From contig BCIM01000004.1 of NCBI GenBank assembly GCA_039545315.1, forward strand, positions 1,089,872 through 1,153,871: 64,000 bases of DNA, in the 5' to 3' direction. The notes beneath the pieces are model-generated. The model saw nothing but the letters and a program-made list of their open reading frames with translations, did no database searches and was not told where the DNA came from. This document shows positions 10,828-23,500 of the stretch, piece by piece. Source of the DNA: Kondoa malvinella (taxonomy: Eukaryota > Basidiomycota > Agaricostilbomycetes > Agaricostilbales > Kondoaceae). The first letter of the stretch is position 1, and each line of letters starts with the position of its first letter. The translations under genes and the position numbers were made by a program.

Positions 10828-13800
10828 CTATACGTACAGCCAATCACCCTGCGTCTCTGCCCATCCTTGCAGCTCAGCGCCAGTAGAATGCACGAATCGC
10901 ATGCGATCTGGCACGACCTGAACTTCACTTCCTCCTTCTGCTGCCTCCCGCTGAGATGAAGCAGGAGCGCCGAGATGAACACCAAAGCCTGATCCTCCGA
11001 CGAGAGTTTCATAACAGGTGAAACCAGCAAATATGAGTTCGCGCTTGAGATCCGCGAGTTTGGAGGGTGAAAAGCCTAAAGAAGAGTTAGCTAAATCAAG
11101 CAGAGCTCTTGGCAAACTGACCATCGGGAATGAGTGTCACAGCACATCCTCCACCTCCAGCGCCAGTGAGCTTCGTCTTCAGGTTATACGGCGCAGCAGC
11201 GGTTTTGACTCTGATAGTCTCGAGCGAAGGATGCGAAACTTGCAGGGTGTCGAGATGTGCGCTGTTCTCCTCTATCAATGCCTGTATATATATGTCAGTA
11301 CTGTGTCATTTGGCATAAGCTCAAGCGCACCTCTAGAGTGGCGACCTGCTTCTGCCTCGGCATGTCGGTATCAAGCAAACATCGCTTGGCCTCATCCGAA
11401 ATAGACTGTATCGCATCCAGTACGCCTTGAACCATTTCAGGCTGCTCATCCTTCAGTTTTTGCACGCCCGCTACCAGCGTCTTTGTATTTCGAGGCATCT
11501 TGGTATCGGTCAACAAGAACTTGAGGCTCTTGAATCCATGCAAGCCTTCCATCTTTGCGTTTCCTCCGGGCGTGAGCGCTCGCTGGAATGATAATGCTCC
11601 ACCGTGACTGGCTACTGAGTTATCTACACCCGAAGGTTTGCCATGGATAATTTTCTCGGCTAAGAACGCCCAAGAATTGACGGCATCTGCTTGTGCAAAA
11701 GGCAGAGCTTTTCGGCCTGCCTGGTCGGCTGAGAGAGGTTTGGAAGGAAGAGCGATGCGTTGATGGGTGTAAAGAATGGATGAGGCAACACAGACGGAAT
11801 ATGCTGCCGATGAGCCAAGGCCAGCAGAAATAGGTAGTGCTGTCCGTATGGTAAAGCTTTGGCCGAGTCTGCTGTCACGATCAGCCAAAAATCAGAGTGG
11901 CATAGGGTTGCAACTGACTTTCTGCTGTGATCTGCGATCTTGATGTAGAGATAGAGGAAAGCTTGCACAGCATGCACCGCTCTGTGATCGAGACCGTGGA
12001 CGAAAGGCGCTAATCGATGTAGCAGGGCTTCATCGGGCTGATTTTCTGGTGTAGTGAATTCATGGTCGAGCGGCAGATCAGAAAGCTTCCAGTCATGCGA
12101 AAGTTCAAAGTCGGACAGGTGAAGGGTGAGGGTTTCGTCATGCCTTGCTTCTGTCAAACAATAGCAGCGCAGATCGACTGAGCCAGCTATTGCGGTCTAT
12201 CTAGGCATTAGACCAGACGGCTCTCGACAAACATCCAGGCTTACAACTCCATGCACAACAGCGTGCTCGCCAAAGAGAATGACTTTTCCTGGCGCAGACA
12301 CAAGCAGATTCTCGCTATTCGGTGAAAGGGAGGTACTAGCGAAAGCTGGAGAGAGTTGCTGAGCTTCTGAGCCAGTTCGCGAAGGTGTGCCATCTTCCGA
12401 AAGCGTGATGGCGCCTGCTTCGAGTAACGCAGCTTCGAGGTCGTCTAAGAGATCGTCCGTGTCTTCTATTCCAACGCAGAGACGGATGAGATCTTCTTGA
12501 AGTCCACGAGCAGCTCGAACAGCCGGGTCGATAGAAGCGTGCCTATTTATCATGCTGAGCTATGATCGAGTTTCGACCAGGCTCAGACGACGTACGACAT
12601 CAGACAAGGCATACTGATCAAACTGTTGACGCAACCAAAGCTGACACTAATACCCCACAACCTCGCCGCAGCCACGATCCGCTCGCTGAGTTGTTTATCA
12701 TCGGTAACGAAACTCAACACCGCTCCAGGTCCTCTTGCAAGCCGGTCATGAATGTCTTTGCCTGGATGTGATGCAAGACCTGGGAAGTGAACCTTGAAAC
12801 CGAGGGCATGAAGGTATTCTGCTACGCGGATCGCAGACCGTTGTTGCTGTTCGAGACGGAGAGCGAGAGTTTTGATGCCTCGTAGGAGTAGGAAGGAATC
12901 TACGGGTGCAAGACCATTGCCAATAGAGTTGATGGTGAACGCGATGCGCTGTAATTTCGTTAGCTAGCATCAACCGGTCTGTCATTCTTGCCCACCTTGG
13001 CGACATCTTCCCGATCACATACGACTACACCGGCCATCAAATCATGATGTCCACTGAGGTATTTCGTGCCAGAGTCGTATACAAGGTCTGCGCCATGTTC
13101 AAGCGGTCGTTGCAGGTATGGACTCATCATAGTATTATCGACTACGACTAAAGCTTCAGGTACATGTTGATGGACGAGATCTGAGATAGCAGCAAGGTCG
13201 GCAATCTGAAGAAGCGGGTTCGTAGGCGACTCTAGCAAGACCATGGCCACGCGAGAATCCGGTTTTGACAAATACGGCGCAAGGTTTTCTGATTTTGTAG
13301 TATCAATGTGATGTACGATGATGCCGTTGTGTTCTTTCAAGTAGGCCAGCAGTCGGTTTGAGCCTCCATAGAGATCATTTCCTTATCATTTTGATCGGTT
13401 TGCATGACTCGGGAATGGCTGATAAGCGAAGTCTGAGCTCACCAGCAATGACATGGTCACCCGGTTTCAACAGCCTAAAGATGACATCTAATGCGCCCAT
13501 ACCAGAAGAAACGGCGAAAGCATGCTGAGAGCCAGAGATCTTTGCGATATGATGCTCAAGAAAACTTCGAGTGGGGTTGCCGCTGCGAGTATAGTCATAC
13601 TGTCCGCCCATGCCTTTGAACGTGGCCGTTTGGTAGATGGGCACGCTGGAACTGCCCCATTGGTCCTGATGTTGCGGATCTGGATTCTCGACAGTCACTA
13701 CTTGAGTCGCTAATCTATACGCTCGGCTCGTTTTCCTCGAAGAGCCAACGGACGTCGCAGGGGTATCAGGTCGTGTGCTAGGGCTGTCTTGAGAGGTCAC

Positions 13801-13842
13801 TTGACTGGCTAGAGAAGCTATGGAGGTAGCCAAAGATTCCAT
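10828..13842 (-). CDS. Cystathionine beta-lyase fused to mevalonate kinase
   Basis: One gene encoding two enzymes. Eight traced exons: 13842-13443, 13381-12996, 12948-12596, 12542-12245, 12196-11919, 11871-11331, 11281-11122, 11075-10828. Introns are 46-61 nt, phases all agree, and the total is 887 residues. Residues about 1-425 are a PLP enzyme of the Cys/Met metabolism family: QYDYTRSGNPTR, the PLP-lysine motif SGTKYLSGHHDLMAG, and the C-terminal QEDLIRLCVGIEDTDDLLDDL. This fits cystathionine beta-lyase (Str3/MetC), which makes homocysteine. In the same exon, after a linker of about 33 residues, mevalonate kinase begins: LVSAPGKVILFGEHAVVHG, then ALPISAGLGSSAAYSV, KPSGVDNSV and LTGAGGGGCAV. 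All three GHMP motifs are present. The linker has no in-frame Met, so a separate kinase start is not available in this frame. The exact lyase specificity (beta versus gamma) is not proven. Confidence 0.88.
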
Positions 13843-14100
13843 CTTGTCGGTTGCAGGACAAGAAATGGTGCAATTGCTTTCTTTCGACTCATCCCCAAAG
13901 CCTTTCGTATGACAAATGCAGGCAACATGACAGCAGCCTACATTAGATTGTTCTATTGACAGTATCGCGCTAAGCCTTGATAAGAGCCCATGTCTGCTCG
14001 TCACCCATTTCACCAAAATCCGATTAACCATGTCATGCATCTCTGGCAAAGACAGCGTCTCTTAGCTTCTCTTCGTTGAACGTAGCTCTTGCGTTCTTCC

Positions 14101-15337
14101 TCACAACAAAGTCCTGGCCATCTCGACCAACTCCCTCTCAGCCTTGATAAATCTCGCCAGGGCATCAGCTTGCAATGACTTGACAGGCTCTTGGTCCAAA
14201 GCTTGCTCTAGACTTTCGTTCGTAGTCGTAGCTTCAGCCTTGATCAATGCCCGATCTCGAAGGTCTTTATAATGCTGATCGAACGGCGTCAAGGCCAACA
14301 CTTGCAGAGCTGCTGGTGAGAGGGTGACATGTGGGATACCGCAAAGTGACATGATTTCGTTTGCTGTTACCAAGCTACGGAAAAATTCTTATGAGCCAAA
14401 GACAACGTTGCCTTTTAGAAGACGGACCTCGCAGCTAGAACTTGGGTAGAGCTACCTTGCTTGTCGTAGACTGCTTGTATATTACGAGAAACTTGAATGC
14501 CCGGCATCTCGGTCAGCGCATCTGCGTAGATCTTGTGATCTGTCGGAACGAAATGGACAGCTATATAAACGTTCAGTCGAAAGTGGCTGACTAGAGAAAG
14601 AAAGACAGACAGAGTGGATTGACATAAGGAGCAACATAAAGACAACCAGCTTCAGCAGCCGCCAGACCTTGTTCAAGACAGAAACAAGTAGTAGCCAAGG
14701 TCCGAACACCATGATCTTTCTCAAGTACAGCACAAGCACCCAGTCCAGCTACAGTAGAAGGAATCTTGATGCACACTCGACTCTTAGGCAGACCGAAAGC
14801 TTCGTACAGTTTCGCGAGACGTAAAGCATGCGCGACCGTTGCATCGCGGTCATCAGCTTGACTTGGGTTTGCTTGAGCATGCAAGAAGCCTTTGGGTTCA
14901 AGGTGAGGCATGACCAGCATGCCTAGATGGACTGTCTGTTCTGGTGTCAGCCTATGACAGAGCAGCATGTCTCAAGTCTCACAGCGCAATCCACCACGAA
15001 AGCAGGCATCTCTTGATCTGATATATCAAAGCTCTTCTGCAGCTCTTTGGCTTTCTGTACGGCTTCTTTGAGCACACGGGCGTGAGCTGCTTTTTGTAGT
15101 TCGCCCAGGACAATGAGTTGGTTCGAGGTCATGTCGTTGAATGCTGCGATATACTGTCAGCCAGGCAGGTGTTTGGTATGCCCCTGAGCGTACGCTTGTG
15201 CTTCTGTGCGACTGAAGCTGGTATGAGCGAATTCGGAAGGCGCTATAAACTGAATCCGGCGCACTCGACGCATCGTTACAGTCAACGTCGAGCGACGTAT
15301 GCAGGCGGAACTCTTCTAGACAGGATCTTGTGCTCAT
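14101..15337 (-). CDS. Transaldolase-family protein
   Basis: Transaldolase moves a dihydroxyacetone unit between sugar phosphates in the non-oxidative pentose phosphate pathway, through a Schiff base on lysine. The spliced N-terminus reads TSLDVDS|FNDMTSNQLIVLGEL, using a GTAACG donor; this is the conserved transaldolase start of the barrel. Other motifs: KGFLHAQANPSQADD, the Schiff-base region VCIKIPSTVAGLGAC (Lys before IPST), and LEQGLAAAEAGCLYVAPYVNP. After further exons comes HKIYADALTEMPGIQVSRNIQ and a helical C-terminus. The sequence diverges from classic Tal1 in the active-site region (Tal1 has KIPSTWEG), so it may be one of the extra fungal transaldolase-like paralogues. Start ATG at 15337. 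Confidence 0.82.
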
Positions 15338-15553
15338 CAATGTCGCTTGGTGAGGTTCGTCGTTCGAGGATCAACATGTCAAATCATCCGTGCAACCTTC
15401 CTCGACAATCTTCTTGAATTACCAAAGGGTACGGCGACATATGCAAGCAGGCTACAGCCTAGTGTCCATCAAAGAGCCACTGGGTCATGAAATCTGTTCC
15501 GCAGAAGAAGTATGACTGGCGAGCGCGACTGTCAAGCAGTACTCGATCGCCAG

Positions 15554-16642
15554 TCAAGCGGTAGTTTTGAGTTCGCTGATCTCTGCTTCCGACAACCCTT
15601 CCAAGCGACGTAACAGATAGTCGACCTGTAACACCTCATCAGACAACGAGTGAAGGCAAGCCTACAATACGCACCTCGACGTCTTTTGTCAATGGAATGA
15701 GATAGTCCCGGTACAGCCTGACCACCTCTTCCGCATCAATCTTCCTCTTTTCGCTGGCTATAACGATACCAGACACATCCCAATCCGCGCCGTACAATTC
15801 CGCCTTTTTGCGTAACCTTACGAGCAAAGCTGCTTCAACTTCTGGTTTCACTATCAGCGAAAGCAAAGCTTCCGGGTTGGGATTGATAATGTGCGGTATG
15901 AAAGAAGAAGGAGCCGAGAGGAATTTAGATTCGGCCACAAACATGCCTGTTGCGATACTTTTAATTCAACACAAACGTTGTATATAGACAGAGGATTTAC
16001 CATAATGTACACGTCGACTGATTGCTTGTAGAGCTTCTAAATCACGTGTTGCGCAACTACCATAGTTCTGGTCGTCTTTTAGCGGATGACTTGCAGTGAT
16101 AGCTGGAACGATACTGTCGACGTAGTGCGCTAATATGGATGGATTCACATTGATGCATTTCGTAGAGGCTGGATGTAGGATGATTGGATAGTCTTGAGCT
16201 GGAAGGATAGGCGGAGGTAGTAATGACTGAGGAGTGAAAGGGTACTCGTCGGGGCTGTCCGTCTTATTAACAGCCTATCCCTCTACTAGAAGAACGGAGC
16301 ATTACCTCTCATAGCGCCTGACTTTCGCTGTCACGCATGTTCAATAGCTTCAAAATCGATTCAACCTGAAGAACTTACCACACATGCTTTCAGACTCTAA
16401 CAAGAACCAATCTAGCCAAGAGCCTGCAAAGCCATCCTTGTGCAAAACATCTTTGAAGCCATCTTTAGCATAGACTCGAGGATTCTGAGCGAATTGAGCG
16501 CGTTCAATCAAAGCTAGGAAGGAGAAGAGCTTCGTCGGACATGTGATAACAATAGGCTTAGGAATGTAGACGGACAGAAAATGATGGTCTCTTCCAATCG
16601 CGCGAGGACGCTTCTGATGCTTGCGAGCGACTGCATTGCCAT
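15554..16642 (-). CDS. ARO7: Chorismate mutase (fungal AroQ type)
   Basis: Converts chorismate to prephenate, the entry to Phe and Tyr. The exons give a full fungal enzyme: [18 protein letters not shown] at the N-terminus, then [59 protein letters not shown], the active-site stretch [19 protein letters not shown] followed by VHYG|...FVAESKF, and the C-terminal [20 protein letters not shown]. All family blocks are in order with no gap. Known enzymes of this family are dimeric and allosteric (Trp activates, Tyr inhibits); the two-lobe architecture is retained here. The start at 16642 places the first helix at residue 5 or so, as in Aro7. Confidence 0.93.
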
Positions 16643-16882
16643 TCTGTATGAGCACACATTGCTGATCTGAGGCTTGTATATCTCACGAGCACGTCTTCTC
16701 GTGATCGCCCTAACAGATTCTGCATGTCGAATAGTATCTTGGTAGCTTGTTGAGCTGTTGGTACCACTCCAAAGGTGAACAGGCAAAGTAGAACAGAAAT
16801 CATGAAGGAACTATCAATGCAAGGATCCCGTACGACTAGCTATACGAAAAAGTTACTATGCATCCAACCGTCCCACGCCTGC

Positions 16883-17812
16883 TCAGAACTTCATCAAGTG
16901 AGGGAATTGACCTTTGCTGAGGGAGAAGCTGGAAGCGAGGTATTTGGCCATGTTGGGTGTCTTGTTGACGGCTTCGAGTAGGGACTTGTCGAGCGCTTTC
17001 CTGTGATCGAATGAGAGGTTAGGTTTGGACCGCTGAACAAACGCATCAAGAACGAACTGGTCAGCTGACTTGGCAGCCTTCTTCTCCTTTTGCTCAGCAG
17101 TTGGCTCACTGCGACGGATGGTCAGCTGTTGAAGTAGTACAACACGGCAGGTAACATACGGCTTCTCTCCATCCTTGAAGAATTCCGATTCCGAACCCTT
17201 GACACGAGAAGCAGTTGCCTTTTTGAAAAAGTCGTCGTTGAACTTGTCATCGATCTGAACAGGCCAGACTATCAGCTTGAGTTCTGACTGCAAGCACGGG
17301 ACAAAACATACCTTGACGGATGAAATGTCAACCTTTGTCGAAGTAGCAATGACATAGGCCTGATTGACTCTCCTGATTGGGACGCCGTTCAATTTGAAGG
17401 GGCCAGAGACGAGGAGAAGCCCGGAAGGGAGTTGTTTCAAGGTGACGACACGCTTGCCTCTGTACTTGCCAGCGAGGAGGATGAGGACGGTACCGGGAGT
17501 GATTGATTTGCGCAGAGTAGGGACGGAAGGGGTCGACTTTCTCGTCTTTTTCAACTGAGCAGTGTCTTCAGCTGGGTAGTAGCGAGAAGCCTTGTGCACT
17601 GGAACGAGTCTGGTCTCTCCATTCTTGCTGCCCCCAACCTTCTTGGTCTTTGTCTCGTTGGCAGCAACAGCAGGGTCAGTGACGTCCTTTGGTTTTGCTG
17701 CTGGCTTGTCGAGACGCTTGTGAAGGCCCTTCTTTTGCTTGAGCGCAGTCTTGGACAGCTTGTTGATGTGCGAGCTAGAGCTCAAAACTGGGTTTCTTCC
17801 TGCGCGGGCCAT
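16883..17812 (-). CDS. RPL6: 60S ribosomal protein eL6
   Basis: Large-subunit ribosomal protein. After removing two short introns the product is about 273 residues. The basic, Lys/Ala-rich N-terminal extension precedes the conserved eL6 core: [67 protein letters not shown] and the C-terminal [15 protein letters not shown]. Both introns (17255-17311, 57 nt; and a 51-nt one with GTATGT near 17160) are multiples of three and contain no stop, so the unspliced frame stays open; the families' alignment nevertheless supports their removal. It is divergent from eL36, which suggests shared regulation. Confidence 0.93.
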   Translation of the reverse strand: MARAGRNPVLSSSSHINKLSKTALKQKKGLHKRLDKPAAKPKDVTDPAVAANETKTKKVGGSKNGETRLVPVHKASRYYPAEDTAQLKKTRKSTPSVPTLRKSITPGTVLILLAGKYRGKRVVTLKQLPSGLLLVSGPFKLNGVPIRRVNQAYVIATSTKVDISSVKVCFVPCLQSELKLIVWPVQIDDKFNDDFFKKATASRVKGSESEFFKDGEKPYVTCRVVLLQQLTIRRSEPTAEQKEKKAAKSADQFVLDAFVQRSKPNLSFDHRKALDKSLLEAVNKTPNMAKYLASSFSLSKGQFPHLMKF

Positions 17813-18017
17813 TTTCTATTATCGATGTCAGCGCTGTGTAATTGCAAAGCCGCTTGGTATGAGCGCTGACTTTGATATTCTTGACGGGGGCAGAGAGGCA
17901 AGCGTCGGTCTTCTCTTCTCTCCAAAGTCACAAAATTTTGGGATCAAGCCGGACTTCAGCCGGACCCTTTTGCCCGAAAATACAAGGCCTTCCTTTTCCG
18001 AAGAGACCCAAGTCAAG
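17813..18017. promoter_or_regulatory. Bidirectional ribosomal-protein promoter region
   Basis: 205 bp separate the start codons of eL6 (minus) and eL36 (plus). The region must hold both promoters and both 5' UTRs. It contains C/T-rich tracts such as TCTTCTCTCTCC near 17910. I could not identify a named transcription factor site with confidence. Confidence 0.5.
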
Positions 18018-18875
18018 ATGTGCGTCTGGCAACATGCGCATGCTGCTCGTGAACTGACGAATTATGCGATTCCACAGGGTCAGAGCTCCAGTTGAAAGAT
18101 CAGGTCGATACACCTTTTTCACCAAACTTGTCATGCAGACTCTGAACGCTGTTCTTATTAGGCTTACCTGTCGGCCTCAACCGTGGTCATGTCACCAAGC
18201 AAAGGGCTCTGCCTCTAAAGCCAGTCAACAAGAAGGGCAAATCTTCCAGATCCCACGAACTCGTAAAGAACATTGTTCGTGAAGTTGCTGGCTTCAACCC
18301 TTACGAGAGGCGTGTGATGGAATTGTGGGTCCTTCTTTCTCCTCTGCGCTATCGACGGTCAGCTAACGCTTGTCGTATAGGCTCCGTAACCAAAAAGACA
18401 AGAAGGTTGGTCTACTTTCATAGGCTATTCTCTTGCTCGCGCGTGGCTTTCGGCTCGCTCTACTCTTCGCCCTCCGATATTCGCGCTATCATGTCAAATC
18501 TTTTGGCGCAGGAACTATCTTGAACAAGCACAGACTGCATCACCACTCTGTCGGAGCGAAAGCGGTCTATCTTGTTGCATTTCATTCGCCCTCGCACCTT
18601 GTCTTTCGCCTCCATGCGATAGAGACGACCTCGCATCTTTCCTCTGCAGCCAAAACCGCACAATTCTACCATCTTATTAGGGCTCTGGCTCACTGCGCTT
18701 TACCTATTTTTACAGGCCCGCAAGCTTGCGAAAAAGAGACTGGGCACACTCAAGCGAGCAAAGGGAAAGGTTGAGGAGTTGACCAACATTATTGCTGAAC
18801 AGAGGAGGTCAGCCTATTCTATCAGAGACAACCGGGTCACCGTCACTAATGCAATCATACAGAGCTGGTCACTAG
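18018..18875 (+). CDS. RPL36: 60S ribosomal protein eL36, start codon split
   Basis: Large-subunit ribosomal protein of about 105 residues spread over six exons. The start codon is interrupted: the first coding exon ends in AT (18018-18019), intron 18020-18077 (GTGCGT...CCACAG), then G of the start codon opens exon 2 (18078-18103). The joined N-terminus reads [22 protein letters not shown], exactly the eL36 start. Later exons give [55 protein letters not shown] and the terminal AEQRRAGH, with stop TAG at 18873-18875. No other ATG gives this N-terminus, so the split is well supported by homology. Confidence 0.9.
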
Positions 18876-19431
18876 TTTCAGACCGTCGTATTTGGCTATC
18901 TGGATCTGTGATGTGGTTGGATCGGGTTGCATTGGCATACTATCGAACTGCATTGCTTCTACTATTTTGACTTTCGTCGACTGGCCTGACTCGCATAAGC
19001 TGCACCTAGCTCCTGCTATATGGTCGGCAGCGTGTCCTTACAGAGACCTTGTTTCCTATCAACGGCAATGGAACGAGCGGGATGTCGGGAGGTCTCGACA
19101 ACCCTTCATCGGACCGCCGAGCGAGACTTTGAGACAGCCTCTGTTTTGCGTGCGACCAATAGACAAGACACAGAGTCGCGGTCCTTATCAAACGTCTTCA
19201 CACCCTACACGCACAGGTTAGCTAACAAATTCCCTTGGATCTCCCTTCCAAAACTTGCCTTGTGCCCCGTTTTGCGCTCGGGGAGGTCTCACAAATCGCC
19301 ACGTCTTGTGCTCGTGTAGACACGACGCCGTGCTTCCCTCGCATTACTGGGACTACTATTGATCATCTGGCCTGCCTTGTCGTGAATTTTTCGCTTACTG
19401 CCGCGTTGCTTTGGCGATAGAACTCGCAAAC
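18876..19431. other. Intergenic between eL36 and ARF1
   Basis: 556 nt in tandem orientation. It should hold the eL36 3' UTR and the ARF1 promoter and leader. Short open frames on both strands lack motifs. I see no RNA gene. Confidence 0.45.
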
Positions 19432-20396
<965 letters not shown>

Positions 20397-20561
20397 TAGG
20401 CTGGCCAGTAGCAATGTCACAAGGGGTAGCAGCATGACGTCTCAATGCTATAATCTTCGTACAAAACTGGCACTACCATGTGTCCTCTCAAACAGCAACA
20501 GCTTGTTGTCGCCCGCCAAATTGTTACATTGATTACAGTACAACATGCTCCACTATAGGTC

Positions 20562-23500
20562 TCAATAATAAGGTCGATTCTGCGCTTGATAGTAATTTGT
20601 ACCGGGAGGCGAAGGTGCAGATGGAGGTTGAGCCGTATACTGATGTTGCTGTACCGGTGCTTGTGTCGAAGGCGGTCCAGGATATGTCGGCTGTTGAACT
20701 GGTTGAGAATACTGTTGATACGAGTGAGGAGCTGAAGGCTGCTGCGGAGACGTGTAACCATATCCAGCTGCCGGCGGTGTTGATTGCGCAGATTGGTAGG
20801 CTGCCGGCCGCTGTGGCTGAGAGGAAGGCGAGCTGTATGGTTGGCCATATTGCAAAGCGGCACTGGGAGGAGGCAGTTGCGGTGGCCGCTTCGTTGAGCC
20901 ATAAGCTGGATTCAGAGGAGCTTGTGGATGCTGATATGAAGTAGGAGTATTATAGTTTGCCGCGGAGGGGTACGGACTAACTTGAGGAGCTGCGGTCGAG
21001 GAGTAAAATTGGGAAGGTGCAGGATACGGTGAGGCAGAGGACGAAGAAGACGGACGGAAAGGAGACTGAGGCGGCTGATGGTACTGACTCGATGAGTCGA
21101 ATCCGGAGGCAGGCCGTGCAGGCATAGCTGGTTGAGTGTAAGAGTATGAAGTTGAAGCTGGAGGGAGACCATAGAGGGACGGCTGAGATGTTGATGGACG
21201 CGATGGTGGCATGGAACCATAATTCTGCTGTGAAGGCGGAGGAGGCAAACGAGGCTGCTGTCCTTGCTGAGCTGGCGACGATACGCTCATGTCTGCCATC
21301 GATCGACCTAAGGAGCCCATCCCTGCATCCTGAATTTTGCTTGCCATTTCGCCAGATGCAATGCTGCTGGCCCTCTCTGCTTTACGAGAAGCGACATATC
21401 TGGATGTTTCGGCACGAATACTGGAGAGCAGCTCTGCCAGGTCGCGGTAGAACGCTATACCTTTGCTGTGTAAGGCACAAGGCAAGATTAGATATGTCAG
21501 CAGTGTCAGACAGAAGTTGGAACTGACCCTAGTCCAGCTCGCACATCCCCATAAGTCTCCATAACATGCGAAAAGCGAGTCTCCATGGTGTTACGACCTT
21601 TTTCAGATTTATTCCAGGTGTCTTGAATTCCTTTTGCAAGTGAGCCTTGCATGAGCGTTTGATGACTGTTCGAGAGCTCTTGCAGTATTGCCTGCTGGTG
21701 ATGAATGGTAGAAGAAATCCGATTCTGATGGGCGCGGAATTTGTCCAGTTCAGCAGCAAACAGAGTAGGTTCTATGTTTTGCGATTTGCGATTCAGTATC
21801 AGAAGGTGCGAAATATCGTCCGCTTGCGTCTGATCAGACAAAACGTAAAGATGAGTGTTCACCAAAGGTAGGCATCATTTGGACGTACCCTTTCTTTCAG
21901 GTCTTTCATGACCTCAGCTCGCTCTCTTTTGATCTGGTATAAGCGATCGATCTGACTTTCCACCATCCCAACCATATTGCGAAGCTGTTCATCTTCAGAT
22001 GGAGATGAGCTGCTGTTCAGATCACCAAGTAGGTCTTGCTGTTGGTTTGAGGAAGAGCCAACGGCTTCGCTGAACAAGCGCTGTAAAGATTGTCCCGAAG
22101 CCTCTGCCAGGATCTCAATGTCTGCTCGACACTCATTCCATGCTTGCAACACCTGCGCATCAGAGCTAGCAGCATGCTCGATCGCATCTTGACGCTCTTT
22201 GATATCGCTGCGTAGGCTTCTGAAAATCGGGACTGAAGCAGAAGGAGGTTGATCAAAGGTAGTCGGGAACCGACGCCTCGCATTCTCGCATTCCCTTTCT
22301 TCATTCGCTAGATCAGCAGACGCGTGTTGTAGATCTGTCGAGCATTGTGCTTTGACGGTTGCTAGAGTAGTCAACATTGTGTTGGTCGATTGTGACCGGT
22401 CCTGCGCGCGCACTTCGTTTGCAAAGTTCCTGATCATAGCACTTGGCTCTGTCGGCGAGTCACTAGCTCGACCAGTCTTGAAGCGCGCGAGCGATCCAGG
22501 CAGTCCCAAATACTCCAAGGTCGTTACCAATTCCCCGTCGGCAACCTCGACCTTTTCAGCTTCGCTTCTAATCAACTTGGCTTTCTCTTCGGAATACATT
22601 GAAGCGCTCTCGTGAACACTCAAAGGAACCAACTTGATGAAAATGTCGGGACCGACAACTTTTTGCACTTCTGGATTGCTGTATACCTCTTGTATTGGTA
22701 CTGGATCTGCAACAGAAGTCTTGTCTAGAACAGGGAGCGAGGCTTCAGCTGTCGGTCGCGCATGGTATATCAGGTCATTCTCCTTTGTTGCTGTCGCCAA
22801 TGCCGCAGTGACGAGCGCTTGATGCGTCTTGGTCATTTCATTCAAGCTTGCGACTGAATCAGCGGGAAGTGTGGGATTGGGACCGGGTGCAAAGATGGCA
22901 TGGAAGTGCGATGCCGATCGAGAGGCATCTTTTGCAGATTCCAGAGCCATTGTAAGCCTCGCCAATGCGTCGGCGTACTTGGCTGCGGTGGTATCTGCTG
23001 TGGCGCGGTGGTATTGTGCGAGTGACGCGAAATAACTGGCTTTACACTATCGTAATGCAATTCAGCTATGTGCGCACAGGCATACGATCTGGCAAACATA
23101 CCTGGATCAACAAACTCCAGCTTCTGCTAAACCAGCCTTTGTTGACGAAATCCTTTACATCCTCTTCCACCGAATGGTAAATTCCGGCTGCTTGGTTGCA
23201 GATTTTGGCTTTCAGACCAGAACCCTTCTTTTCTTCAGGCATGCGCTCGATAAAGACCTCTGTAGCTTGTGCTAGCATGAGATTGATCAAGACTTTGATG
23301 ACTTCTTTCGACAAGTCGGTGGAAGGCGCATGCAGGAAATTGTCGTTGATGTAGGTATACATTCCGGCAGATTGTTTAAAGTACGCGAAAGCTCGCTTGA
23401 GGCCTTCTGGTGATGATCTGTTTTGACTTGCGGCGAGGGCAGACAGAGTTGCTGCAATGTTGAAGATGACTGACGCTTTCTCGTAGGCAAGAGAGAGCTG

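Noticed and set aside
10592..11030. Minus-strand frames overlapping the end of the mevalonate kinase
   Set aside because: They are in other frames of the verified last exon and its 3' UTR and show no motif.
12562..12771. Plus-strand frame opposite the cystathionine beta-lyase
   Set aside because: Antisense shadow of a verified exon with strong family motifs.
10828..13842. Reading the locus as two separate genes
   Set aside because: The lyase C-terminus and kinase N-terminus share one exon without stop or in-frame ATG, so two genes would need an unseen alternative promoter and exon.
18433..18774. 113-codon plus-strand frame
   Set aside because: Covers an eL36 intron and the next exon in the wrong frame.
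20480..20944. 154-codon plus-strand frame
   Set aside because: Opposite strand of the low-complexity Pro/Gln tail of Rim20; repeats on that strand produce long open frames.
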